A stretch of DNA of 64,000 nucleotides from Anoxynatronum buryatiense (GTDB lineage: Bacteria > Bacillota > Clostridia > Peptostreptococcales > Tindalliaceae): NCBI RefSeq assembly GCF_900182905.1, contig NZ_FXUF01000004.1:1-64000 (forward strand), given 5' to 3'. Positions 27,305 through 35,465 of the stretch are shown piece after piece; the stretch's first letter is position 1; the number at the start of each line of letters is the position of its first letter. A program made the position numbers and the translations under genes. The notes beneath the pieces were generated by a model, which searched no databases, had not been told where the DNA came from, and was given only the letters and a program-made list of their open reading frames with translations.

Positions 27305-27438
27305 TTGTTTCATCTCCTTAAAATGGTTTATTTGATGCTACAGGTTCATTGTAGTTGAAAGATGTGATGGTTTTATGATGAGAACATGAAGAAAATGAAA
27401 AAGAGATAATCATTTTAGCGGCTTTCGCATAAAGCACA

Positions 27439-28722
27439 TTAACGGGCCATGTTTTCCAGTAATTCAGCATATCCCGTATACCGATGAACCAATACATAAT
27501 TTAGAAAAAGCACTTCGTTCACCTGCTGACTGATCACGTAATTCACCAGGTTTTCGTTGCTTAAACGGGGATCAATCACATGGATTTCTTGATAATGGGG
27601 CAGTAAAAAAGGGATGAAAGGATTGCCAAATGAATCTTTGACAACGAGAAGGCGATGGTTGTTGTTGGCAGTACCCTGGATGACCGATAAGGGTTGGTCG
27701 CCGCCCAGAAATACACCAAAAGGAGTCATTGAGTCAAACTGGTCAAGATCAATGATTGTTTTCTCGAAGACATTACCATTGATTCCTTCGGGATAAATCT
27801 GATATGCCACATTATTTTGTGGAATGAAAATTTCCATTGTATCAGGAGATTTTGCCAGAGACTCGTGACGGGTGGCACCATAGAGCGAACCAAGAAAAGG
27901 AGCAAGTACGACATGATCATAATTCTCCAGGGGAACGGGTTCCCGGTGCGTCTGTTCCATAAAAGCAGCATAAGCCAGGTGGGCTCCCCGGGCTGTCCAG
28001 TGATGATCTGTTCTAAAGTAGACTTCATGTGGTGGTGCGTCGCGAAACGCTTCAAAAACATGGACGGAAGAAATCTGAGGAGAAAGAAGGTCCTCCAGCA
28101 ATTGGACGCTCAATGTCTGATCGTGAGAAAGGGAGCGATATTCTTCGTCCTCAAGAAACTGAACCTGTGTGGGAATCATAAGATTATAGAAAACCACACC
28201 AGGCAGTTGTGCCTGAAAGCTGTTCAGGATACAGGCATAGGCTTCAATAGCGGCTGCATTGTGACGGTGCAGTTCCATGGCTCTGTCTTCCAGCACCAAT
28301 ATTTGATCAAATCCATCGGCAGTGGTTAAGGACTCTTCTGATTTTTGCTGGCGTTCGACCAGGGTTCCCTGATCCAGGTTGGTGCCTTCAAAGGCAACCA
28401 ACTGAACGCTGTTTGCAGAAGGAAGGCCTTTAATAAAGTCAAAGCGGTTTGTGAATGTGAGAAAGAAACTGCGAAATACGAAATGATCTGCAATGTACTG
28501 GTCGTATTGGCGTGTATATTGACCGCTGAATAACGTTTCGAGAGAGAATGTGGGGGGCGGCTGGAGCATTCGATTCTCTCCCGGCAAAGACATACTGCTA
28601 TGATCAGCAATCATACTGCCAAGGGAGAGTCCTGTTAATATCAAAGTGAACAGAAGAATATTCAGGAAGACAGATGATATTTTACTGGTTGTGTGACGTG
28701 TGGATGTTCGATGCTCGCTCAT
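27439..28722 (-). CDS. DHHW-family membrane-anchored SGNH-like protein
   Basis: The 427-residue protein has one N-terminal membrane anchor (about 17-40) and an extracellular domain with the signature YFRTDHHWTARGAHLAY (Asp-His-His-Trp) and a C-terminal VVKDSFGNPFIPFLLP block. DHHW proteins are relatives of AlgX/AlgJ, which help O-acetylate surface polysaccharides. It is encoded 11 bp after the MBOAT acyltransferase gene, the usual pairing. It probably transfers or edits acetyl groups on an exported polymer; the polymer is not identified. TAAGGAGG precedes the ATG. Confidence 0.88.
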   Translation of the reverse strand: MSEHRTSTRHTTSKISSVFLNILLFTLILTGLSLGSMIADHSSMSLPGENRMLQPPPTFSLETLFSGQYTRQYDQYIADHFVFRSFFLTFTNRFDFIKGLPSANSVQLVAFEGTNLDQGTLVERQQKSEESLTTADGFDQILVLEDRAMELHRHNAAAIEAYACILNSFQAQLPGVVFYNLMIPTQVQFLEDEEYRSLSHDQTLSVQLLEDLLSPQISSVHVFEAFRDAPPHEVYFRTDHHWTARGAHLAYAAFMEQTHREPVPLENYDHVVLAPFLGSLYGATRHESLAKSPDTMEIFIPQNNVAYQIYPEGINGNVFEKTIIDLDQFDSMTPFGVFLGGDQPLSVIQGTANNNHRLLVVKDSFGNPFIPFLLPHYQEIHVIDPRLSNENLVNYVISQQVNEVLFLNYVLVHRYTGYAELLENMAR

Positions 28723-28733
28723 GTGAAACCTCC

Positions 28734-30152
28734 TTAAAACCTAAAATAGAGAAATGGATTATAGGAAGCACCAACCAATAATGCGGTGCTTGCTAAAAGC
28801 AAAAAGGCATTGATCACTGGCTGGAATGCTTCAAAGGAAAGATGACGCCAACGTTTTTGCAGCCATGGATAGAAGGGAGTGGACAGGATGATGGCCACGG
28901 CAAATAAGATCAGGTGATTGTTAAACTGAATGACTAAATCGGTTGACACCAGGGGTGCTCCTGCAAGGCCGGCCATAATGGCCAGGTAAGAAAAAGCGTG
29001 GGAGAGATCTGTGAAATAGAAAAATACCCAGCCGATGAGTACCACCGTAATCAGGTAAATGTGACCGATCATTTTTGAGAACCATTCTGGCAGGCGGGGT
29101 AATGGTGGCCTGTGATGATATCTTAGAGGTTGAATGATCTTCTCCAACATCACCAGCAATCCAAAATAGAGGCCCCAAAGCACAAAATTCCAGCTTGCTC
29201 CATGCCAAAGGCCGGTGAGAAACCAGACGATGAACAGATTAAGCAGCATGCGCTTTCGGTTGCCGCCCAGGGGGATGTATACATAATCACGAAAAAAGCT
29301 TCCCAGAGAAATATGCCACCTGCGCCAAAAATCGGAGGCGGAGCGTGCGATGTAAGGATATCGGAAGTTCTCTAAATAAGTGAATCCGAACAGATGTCCC
29401 AGGCCGATGGCCATATCAGAGTACCCGGAAAAATCGTAATAGATTTGCAACCCGAAAAGGGCGATGCCAAACCAGGCGCCCAAGACAGACAGTGCGCTGA
29501 AATTTCCCAGCAGAAAATGTTCAGAGGCTTCGCCCACCGCATTGGCGATGATCACTTTCTTTCCCAGGCCAATTGAAAATCGGCTGATGCCCAGACTGAA
29601 CCGGGACAAAGACATGGTGCGATGCTCGATTTCCCGGGCGATGTCGCGGTAGCGTACTATGGGACCAGCCACTAGTTGGTGGAAAAGGGATACATACATT
29701 AAAAAATGGGCATAACGCTGCTGAGCCTTCACTTTTCCCGAATAAACATCAATGACATATGACATGGTTTGGAATGTGTAGAATGAAATACCGATGGGAA
29801 GTCCAAAGTGAAGCAGAGGGATATCGGTACCCAGTAAGCGGTTCAACGCTTCAGCGAAAAATGATGCATACTTGAAAAAGCCCAGCAGGGATAAGTTCAA
29901 TGCGATAGACGAACAAAGAGCTGCTTTACGTTTCCAGTTCGTCCGGTTGTTTTCGATGAGACGGCCATGGAGAAAATCAATGGATGCGCTGAAAATCAAT
30001 AAGCTGATCCACACAGGTTCTCCCCAGGCGTAAAAAACCAGGGAAAAAACAATCAATACCCAGTTTCGCCAGACGTTGCTGGGGCTGGCATAATAAAAAA
30101 ACAAATGGAGCGGAAGAAAGTAAAACAAAAAGGTTAAGCTTGAAAACACCAT
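28734..30152 (-). CDS. MBOAT O-acyltransferase, AlgI-like
   Basis: The 472-residue polytopic protein (about 10-12 helices) shows the AlgI/DltB hallmarks: FRYPYIARSASDFWRRWHISLGSFFRDYVYIPLGGNR region (residues about 265-300) and the catalytic-histidine block FLTGLWHGASWNFVLWG. It moves acyl groups across the membrane for attachment to a surface polymer. First gene of a two-gene operon with the DHHW protein. No dlt genes are present, so polysaccharide O-acetylation is likelier than teichoic acid alanylation. Confidence 0.92.
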   Translation of the reverse strand: MVFSSLTFLFYFLPLHLFFYYASPSNVWRNWVLIVFSLVFYAWGEPVWISLLIFSASIDFLHGRLIENNRTNWKRKAALCSSIALNLSLLGFFKYASFFAEALNRLLGTDIPLLHFGLPIGISFYTFQTMSYVIDVYSGKVKAQQRYAHFLMYVSLFHQLVAGPIVRYRDIAREIEHRTMSLSRFSLGISRFSIGLGKKVIIANAVGEASEHFLLGNFSALSVLGAWFGIALFGLQIYYDFSGYSDMAIGLGHLFGFTYLENFRYPYIARSASDFWRRWHISLGSFFRDYVYIPLGGNRKRMLLNLFIVWFLTGLWHGASWNFVLWGLYFGLLVMLEKIIQPLRYHHRPPLPRLPEWFSKMIGHIYLITVVLIGWVFFYFTDLSHAFSYLAIMAGLAGAPLVSTDLVIQFNNHLILFAVAIILSTPFYPWLQKRWRHLSFEAFQPVINAFLLLASTALLVGASYNPFLYFRF

Positions 30153-30418
30153 TATGAATCATTCCTTGGCACCCTTTTGAAAGGGTTGATACTGATAGGT
30201 TACGATATAAATGTGATCATAATATGATAAATGAAGCGGAATCGGCCAACGGGCTTAAGTGAGTCATCGATTATCCAAATTGTACCCATACAAACGAAAC
30301 AAAAAAGCGAAGTGTGCCCGTTGTGTATTGATTATTGGTGCCATATTTAGTACCCTTAGCATATCGTCACTACGAATGGCGTGTTTGATTTCACAAAACG
30401 AAGCTGGGGGGAACGGAT

Positions 30419-31399
30419 ATGAAACACGTAAAACAGATGAAGCACTCAAAGAATGCTGAACACTTGAAGTTTGTAAAGGACGTGAAGGATGCGAAGGATA
30501 CGAAGGATACGAAGGATACGAAGGGCATGAAACAAATGACAACGGTGTTGCTGATGATCATGGCCATGCTGGTTTTATCTGCCTGCGGCGGAGCGAAAGA
30601 AGAAGTGATCACCATGGGTTTTGTTCCCATGAGAGACGGAGATACCCTCATTGAATCAGTGGAGCCCTTAACCGAAATGCTTTCAGAAGCTCTGGGAGTC
30701 ACGGTGAAGGGATTTACAGCCACCAACTACGTGGGCGTGGTGGAAGGCCTGGGATCAGGGCAGGTGGACTTTGGTTTCATACCGCCCCTGGCCTATGTGC
30801 TGGCCCATCAGGAAAGTGATGCAGAGGTCATTCTCACATCCCTGAACCGAAGCGGAGAAGCTTTTTACAGATCTCAGTTTCTTGTGGGGGAAGAAAGCGA
30901 TATCAACAGCTTTCAGGATGTGCGGGGGAAAATCGTCGGGTTTGTGGACCCTTCGTCCACCTCAGGGTATTTGTTTCCGGGCGCTTTTCTGGTGACCGAA
31001 GGCATCGATCTTGAACGGGACATGCAGTACATTTACAGCGGAGGCCATGATAAATCGCTGCAGCTTCTTCTGAACGGCGATGTTGACGTGGCAGTCACCT
31101 TTGTGGATGCCAGGGAACGCTACAGCCAGGATTTTCCCGATGCAATGGAGCGAACCAGGCTGCTAGGCTATACAGATCATATCCCCAACATCAGCGTCAC
31201 GGTGAGCGGATCTATGGAAGAAGAGATGCGGGATCGGATTCAACAGGCGCTTCTAACCATCGCCGAAGATGACGAGGGCAAAGCACTTTTGCAGGAGCTG
31301 TTCAATATGTACGGGTTTGTTCCGGCAACAGATGCAGATTACCAGGTCATCAGAACCACGGCGGAAGTGATGAACATCGACTTAAGAGCTCAGGAATAA
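30419..31399 (+). CDS. phnD: phosphonate-type ABC transporter binding lipoprotein
   Basis: The 326-residue protein is a PhnD-type periplasmic-binding lipoprotein (lipobox LSAC near residue 56), with the phosphonate/phosphite binding loops around TNYVGVVEGLGSGQVDFGFIPP and VDPSSTSGYLFPGA. It has an abnormal leader: about 36 Lys/Asp-rich residues before the usual signal peptide, encoded by 9-bp tandem repeats. The first ATG has a strong GGGGG site; a second ATG at 30527 would give a normal-length signal. It heads a phnD-phnC-phnE operon. No C-P lyase genes are nearby, so the ligand (phosphonate, phosphite or phosphate) is unresolved. Confidence 0.9.
   Translation: MKHVKQMKHSKNAEHLKFVKDVKDAKDTKDTKDTKGMKQMTTVLLMIMAMLVLSACGGAKEEVITMGFVPMRDGDTLIESVEPLTEMLSEALGVTVKGFTATNYVGVVEGLGSGQVDFGFIPPLAYVLAHQESDAEVILTSLNRSGEAFYRSQFLVGEESDINSFQDVRGKIVGFVDPSSTSGYLFPGAFLVTEGIDLERDMQYIYSGGHDKSLQLLLNGDVDVAVTFVDARERYSQDFPDAMERTRLLGYTDHIPNISVTVSGSMEEEMRDRIQQALLTIAEDDEGKALLQELFNMYGFVPATDADYQVIRTTAEVMNIDLRAQE
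30475..30528 (+). repeat. 9-bp tandem repeat inside the phnD leader
   Basis: Six in-register 9-bp units (aaaggacgt, gaaggatgc, three exact gaaggatac, gaagggcat) encode the peptide KDVKDAKDTKDTKDTKG. Weaker 9-bp periodicity runs back to the start codon. Because the unit is a multiple of three, copy changes would keep frame. Confidence 0.85.
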
Positions 31400-31413
31400 T
31401 AAAGGCAGAACGC

Positions 31414-31517
31414 ACAATCAAGATACGCAATCAGAAATTGCAATCAGGATTCACAATCAGGATACACAATTAGAAATTGCAATCAGAATTTGCGATCAGG
31501 ATTCACAATCAGTAGAC
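31414..31517. repeat. 13-bp tandem repeat between phnD and phnC
   Basis: Eight contiguous 13-bp units (such as gcaatcaggattc, acaatcaggatac, acaattagaaatt) fill almost the whole gap between phnD and phnC, ending 19 bp before the phnC start. Units differ at 1-4 positions. There are no spacers, so it is not a CRISPR array. Confidence 0.88.
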
Positions 31518-31536
31518 GGAACCAGGAGTGAGAGCA

Positions 31537-32268
31537 ATGCTAAAGGTGGAAAACCTGCAGGTGATTTACGACAACAAAACACTGGCCCTTGACGATGTGA
31601 GCCTGACGGTGGCGCCGGGGGAATTTGTCGGAATAATTGGCTCCAGCGGAAGTGGCAAGTCCACCCTGCTCAAGTGCATGAACTTGCTGGTACGGCCAAC
31701 CAGGGGAAAAGTTCATCTGGAGGAGCGGGATCTGATGAGCCTCAACAGCCAGTCTTTGAGAAAAGTCCGACGGGAAATCGGCTTTATCTTTCAGGACTAT
31801 AACCTGATCGACCGCTCCACCGTCATCGATAACGTTCTCATTGGCAGACTCTCCTACAAAACGCCTTTTCAGTCGCTTTTCAGGATTTTCAGCCAGGAGG
31901 ACTACGTAAGAGCTGAAAAAGCCCTGTCGTATGTGGCGCTGGAAGAAAAAATGTATGAACGGGCCGACCGCCTCAGCGGCGGCCAGAAACAGCGGGTGGC
32001 CATCGCCAAAACCCTGTGCCAGCGACCCAAAGTCATGCTGGCGGATGAGCCGGTGGCCAGCCTTGACCAAGCCACGGCCCACCTGATCATGGAATACTTC
32101 CGAAGGGCCAATCTCAAAAAGAACATCACCATTTTGATTAATTTGCATGATGTGGCGCTGGCGAAAGCCTACTGTTCCAGAATTGTGGGGCTGAAAAAGG
32201 GGAAGGTGGTTTACGACGGGAAAGCAGGTGACCTGACAGATGATATCCTTAAAAGACTATATGAGTAA
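31537..32268 (+). CDS. phnC: phosphonate-type ABC transporter ATPase
   Basis: The 243-residue ATPase has Walker A GSSGSGKST, signature LSGGQKQRVAIAK, Walker B VMLADEPVASLD and the switch His in NLHDV. It drives uptake with PhnD and PhnE. The ATG at 31537 lies 8 bp after AGGAG; a GTG 9 bp upstream overlaps the site. Its 3' end overlaps phnE. Confidence 0.93.
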   Translation: MLKVENLQVIYDNKTLALDDVSLTVAPGEFVGIIGSSGSGKSTLLKCMNLLVRPTRGKVHLEERDLMSLNSQSLRKVRREIGFIFQDYNLIDRSTVIDNVLIGRLSYKTPFQSLFRIFSQEDYVRAEKALSYVALEEKMYERADRLSGGQKQRVAIAKTLCQRPKVMLADEPVASLDQATAHLIMEYFRRANLKKNITILINLHDVALAKAYCSRIVGLKKGKVVYDGKAGDLTDDILKRLYE

Positions 32269-33817
32269 GCGGAATCGGCACCGACGCCTTGGGCTGGTTT
32301 TCGCCATGATCCTTTTGTTTTTGATGGGGGTTGGGGTGGAATTCAGCCTTGGAAGAATTGTTGCCGGGCTTCCGGATATGGCAGATCTTTTTCGACGTAT
32401 GGCCCATCCCAACTTCTCTTATATGGGAGAAGTGCTTGAAAAAATCATGGAAACGCTGGAAATTGCCATTCTGTCATCAATGACAGGTGTGATGCTGGCC
32501 ATTCCGGTTTCATTACTGACTGCAGAAAACATCAGCCCCAATCGGTATGTGAGCAAGATGCTCAATGGGGTGTTTGCCTTTTTCAGAACCATTCCCAGTT
32601 TGATCTGGGCGGCGCTCCTGGTTTCTGTCTTCAGCATTGGAAAGTTTTCCGGCACCCTGGCCCTTGCCATCATTGCCTTTTTAATGGCGCTGAAGCTGTT
32701 TCGGGAGTATATCGAGTCCATTAACGAAAATCAGCTGAATTCCACCCGATCGGTGGGAGCCAGTTCCCTGGAGGTGCTTCGATACTGCGTGCTTCCCAAC
32801 ATGTTGGGAATGGCAGTTTCTGTGTTTTTTATCGTCTTTGAAACCAATATCAGAAGCGCCACGGTTCTTGGTCTGGTGGGGGCAGGGGGCATTGGGCAAA
32901 TGATGTGGCGAGATTTGAACCATCTTCGCTACGATAACCTGGCAACCATTATCCTGATGCTGTTTGCCACCATTCTTTTCATCGATCTTCTCAGTTACCA
33001 GATGCGAAAGTTTCTCCAGGAATATTCGCCGGCCTACAAAAATCTTCAGCACTACAGATTGCATCAGATATTCAAGTCGGTACTCATCCCGGCCCTGATG
33101 ACAGTGATGATGGTGGGCATCATCAACAGCCTCAATATCAGCCTGGAAAGGCTGGCTGTGGGCTATGGGCAGGGAAGGCAAATGGTTCTCCGCATGTTGC
33201 AGGTGGACTTTTCATATTATCCGAAGCTGCTGGAAGGCATTTTTGAGAGCTTTTTGATTGCCGTATTTGCAACAATCACAGGAGGGCTCCTGGCCATCCT
33301 TTTTTCCTATTTTGCCGCCGGCAATCTGTCGCCGGGAAAACTGACTTCTCTGGCCATGAAGGGGCTGATCAACATCATGCGCACTTTTCCGCCCATTATC
33401 ATGGCCATCATTTTTTTCAGGGGCGTTGGTCCCGGGCCGCTGGCAGGGGCGTTGGCTCTGAGTATCTACACCACAGGAGTTCTGACAAAAATGTACAGTG
33501 AAGTGCTGGAAAACATGCAGGGCAATGTGAAAGAGAGCGTTTTGGTAACGGGAGCCACCCGGTTTGAAGCCTACCGCCATGGCGTCTTTCCCCAAACCTT
33601 CCCCCACTTTACCAGCCTGCTGCTATACCGGATGGAGTCCAACATCAGAAACGCCACAGTGCTGGGCATCATCGGGGCCGGAGGCATCGGCACGGCCCTG
33701 ACCATGAACATCAACTGGCGAAACTGGGAGCGGGTGGGGCTGTTACTGCTGGGAGTTTCTGTCATGATCATTCTCATCGACAGGCTTTCCAACCACATAC
33801 GCCAAAAAGTAAAATAA
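32240..33817 (+). CDS. phnE: double-length PhnE permease (two fused domains)
   Basis: The 525-residue protein contains two complete binding-protein-dependent permease domains in tandem (about 10-265 and 275-525). Each has its own EAA-type loop (SVGASSLEVLRYCVLPN and VTGATRFEAYRHGVFPQ) and the closing block ATVLG.VGAGGIG or ATVLGIIGAGGIG. Ordinary PhnE chains have one domain and dimerise, so this is a fused heterodimer-equivalent. It overlaps phnC by 29 bp; an alternative ATG at 32261 would reduce the overlap but has a poorer ribosome site. Confidence 0.92.
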   Translation: MISLKDYMSKRNRHRRLGLVFAMILLFLMGVGVEFSLGRIVAGLPDMADLFRRMAHPNFSYMGEVLEKIMETLEIAILSSMTGVMLAIPVSLLTAENISPNRYVSKMLNGVFAFFRTIPSLIWAALLVSVFSIGKFSGTLALAIIAFLMALKLFREYIESINENQLNSTRSVGASSLEVLRYCVLPNMLGMAVSVFFIVFETNIRSATVLGLVGAGGIGQMMWRDLNHLRYDNLATIILMLFATILFIDLLSYQMRKFLQEYSPAYKNLQHYRLHQIFKSVLIPALMTVMMVGIINSLNISLERLAVGYGQGRQMVLRMLQVDFSYYPKLLEGIFESFLIAVFATITGGLLAILFSYFAAGNLSPGKLTSLAMKGLINIMRTFPPIIMAIIFFRGVGPGPLAGALALSIYTTGVLTKMYSEVLENMQGNVKESVLVTGATRFEAYRHGVFPQTFPHFTSLLLYRMESNIRNATVLGIIGAGGIGTALTMNINWRNWERVGLLLLGVSVMIILIDRLSNHIRQKVK

Positions 33818-33850
33818 CCGGGACAAGGGAATGGATTCCCTGTCCCGGTT
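33816..33850. terminator. bidirectional terminator, phnE and bioY
   Basis: The arms accgggacaagggaa and ttccctgtcccggt (one bulged A) lie between the converging phnE and bioY genes, with A-rich and T-containing flanks suited to termination in both directions. Confidence 0.85.
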
Positions 33851-33864
33851 ATGATAAAGTTTTT

Positions 33865-34425
33865 TCAATGGCTGGATTGCCCAATGGGCATCAAGCGCAG
33901 CTGGGGCACCAGTTTCCAGGCCAGCAAAGTGGCCGCCAACAGCTTCACAACGGCGCCGGGGAGAAAAGGCATAAAGCCCACGGCGAAAGCCTGAGACAGA
34001 TTCATGCCGGTGGCCCAGGCCAGCCAGGGAACCCCCACCACATTCACCACCACCAGGCTGCCCACGGCATTCACCAACCCATAGCGCCACAGGCTGGGCC
34101 GGTCACCCTTGGTGAAGCTGATGAAAACAGCAGCCAACAGAAATCCGATAAGAAAACCACCGGTGGGACCAAACAAGACCCCCAGGCCGGCGTTTCCGCC
34201 GGCGAAAACCGGCAGGCCGATGGCTCCCAGCAGCAGGTAGACAGTGAGGGTAAAAAAAGACTGCCGCGTCGTTAACAGCATGCCGCAGAGCATAATGGCC
34301 AGGGTTTGGGCGGTAACAGGCACCGGCGAAAAAGGCAACGGGACAGCGATGTAGCTGGAAACACTGATGAGTGTGGCCATAAGGGCGATGCGGGTGTAGT
34401 CATGAATCGTCATTTTGCTGATCAA
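33865..34425 (-). CDS. bioY: biotin transporter S component (BioY)
   Basis: The 186-residue membrane protein has six helices and BioY signatures: PFSPVPVTAQTLAIMLCG, GAIGLPVFAGG.AG and GPTGGFLIGF. It is the biotin-binding part of an ECF importer. The start is probably a TTG at 34425, 8 bp from AAAGGAGG; the first ATG downstream (34413) is 20 bp away and longer frames would run over the operator. A BirA-type operator lies just upstream, so biotin represses it. The ECF energising genes are not in the window. Confidence 0.93.
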   Translation of the reverse strand: MISKMTIHDYTRIALMATLISVSSYIAVPLPFSPVPVTAQTLAIMLCGMLLTTRQSFFTLTVYLLLGAIGLPVFAGGNAGLGVLFGPTGGFLIGFLLAAVFISFTKGDRPSLWRYGLVNAVGSLVVVNVVGVPWLAWATGMNLSQAFAVGFMPFLPGAVVKLLAATLLAWKLVPQLRLMPIGQSSH

Positions 34426-34481
34426 GGGGGACGCCTCCTTTAATGAATATACTACCCGCATTATAAAGGGTGCAAAATGTT

Positions 34482-34512
34482 TTGTCAACCATAAAAAATA
34501 AAAGGTTAACTA
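34482..34512. promoter_or_regulatory. BirA biotin operator of bioY
   Basis: The half sites TTGTCAACC (34482-34490) and GGTTAACTA (34504-34512) are inverted and separated by 13 bp, matching the known BirA operator pattern TTGTTAACC...GGTTAACAA of Bacillota. Position upstream of bioY agrees with biotin-dependent repression. Confidence 0.85.
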
Positions 34513-34615
34513 AAAACAAAGAGAGAAATGCCAACGGTCGTTTGGTGTGGTATAATACCGTTTACAGGCGGATTGAATGATGAATGTCCCGGAGTTTGCG
34601 AAAGGAAGTGGCCTC

Positions 34616-35341
34616 ATGACAATTCAACGCATGGCTGTCTGTGATGATGATCCCACCATGGTGGCGGCCATTTGCCAGATACTGAAAAGACACCCGGCCA
34701 CAGCCCGGGCCCGGGTGATCACTGCCAATAGTGGCGAAGAACTGCTGGAAGAGCCGGGTCTTGAAGCGCTGGAGGTGGTGCTGCTTGATATGGAAATGAA
34801 AACCCTCAACGGCATTGAAACGGGGCGCCGCTTAAAGGCACTGAACCCGGAACTGCTGCTGATTTTCATCACAGGCCATTGCGACTATGCGCTTCAAGCT
34901 TATGAAATTGAAGGATTTCAATACCTGCTGAAGCCTGTGACAAACGAACGGCTGGGGCTGGTTATGGATCAGGTGGTCAGACGATTGGAAGAAAGAGGAG
35001 CTTTCAGAGCCGGGCAGCAGCGTATCGTTCTCCAAACCAAAGAGCAGCTGGTACAGGTGCCTTACGAGGAAGTGCTCTTCATTGAAAAGAAGCTGCGCAA
35101 ACTGACGGTGCATACGCTGACAGAGCCGTACGAATGCTACGGCACCCTGAAAAAGTTCCAGGAAAACCTGGATTCCCACTGGTTTATCCAGTGCCACCAG
35201 GGATTTCTGGTGAATCGGTTTCGCATACGGCGCCTGACTTCAGAGGGGCTTCATGTGGAAGGGCATGGAGCGATTGTTCCCGTCAGCCGACGACACCGGC
35301 CCGCCGTCAAAGCGGCACTGGAAGAACAGCTTTTTGAGTAG
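34616..35341 (+). CDS. LytTR response regulator (AgrA/ComE-like)
   Basis: The 241-residue protein has a receiver domain (about 5-125; acidic CDDD pocket, phospho-acceptor Asp in VVLLDMEMK, Lys in LLKPV) and a LytTR DNA-binding domain (about 140-238; EVLFIEKKLRKLTVHT and CHQGFLVN). The start at 34616 follows AAAGGAAG. It is paired with the GHKL sensor kinase encoded 124 bp downstream. Such systems commonly respond to peptides and control exporters or peptide genes. Confidence 0.92.
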   Translation: MTIQRMAVCDDDPTMVAAICQILKRHPATARARVITANSGEELLEEPGLEALEVVLLDMEMKTLNGIETGRRLKALNPELLLIFITGHCDYALQAYEIEGFQYLLKPVTNERLGLVMDQVVRRLEERGAFRAGQQRIVLQTKEQLVQVPYEEVLFIEKKLRKLTVHTLTEPYECYGTLKKFQENLDSHWFIQCHQGFLVNRFRIRRLTSEGLHVEGHGAIVPVSRRHRPAVKAALEEQLFE

Positions 35342-35465
35342 ACAGATTGGCCGAATAAGTGAAATCATACTGAACCAGCAGGCGGCAGAAGTAAGTGAGA
35401 GCACATAAGGCATCAATCACAAGGCCAAAGAGATCAGACACATGATGGGAAATGAGGTGATAACG

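Noticed and set aside
31414-31517. Possible CRISPR array
   Set aside because: Repeats are contiguous with no spacers.
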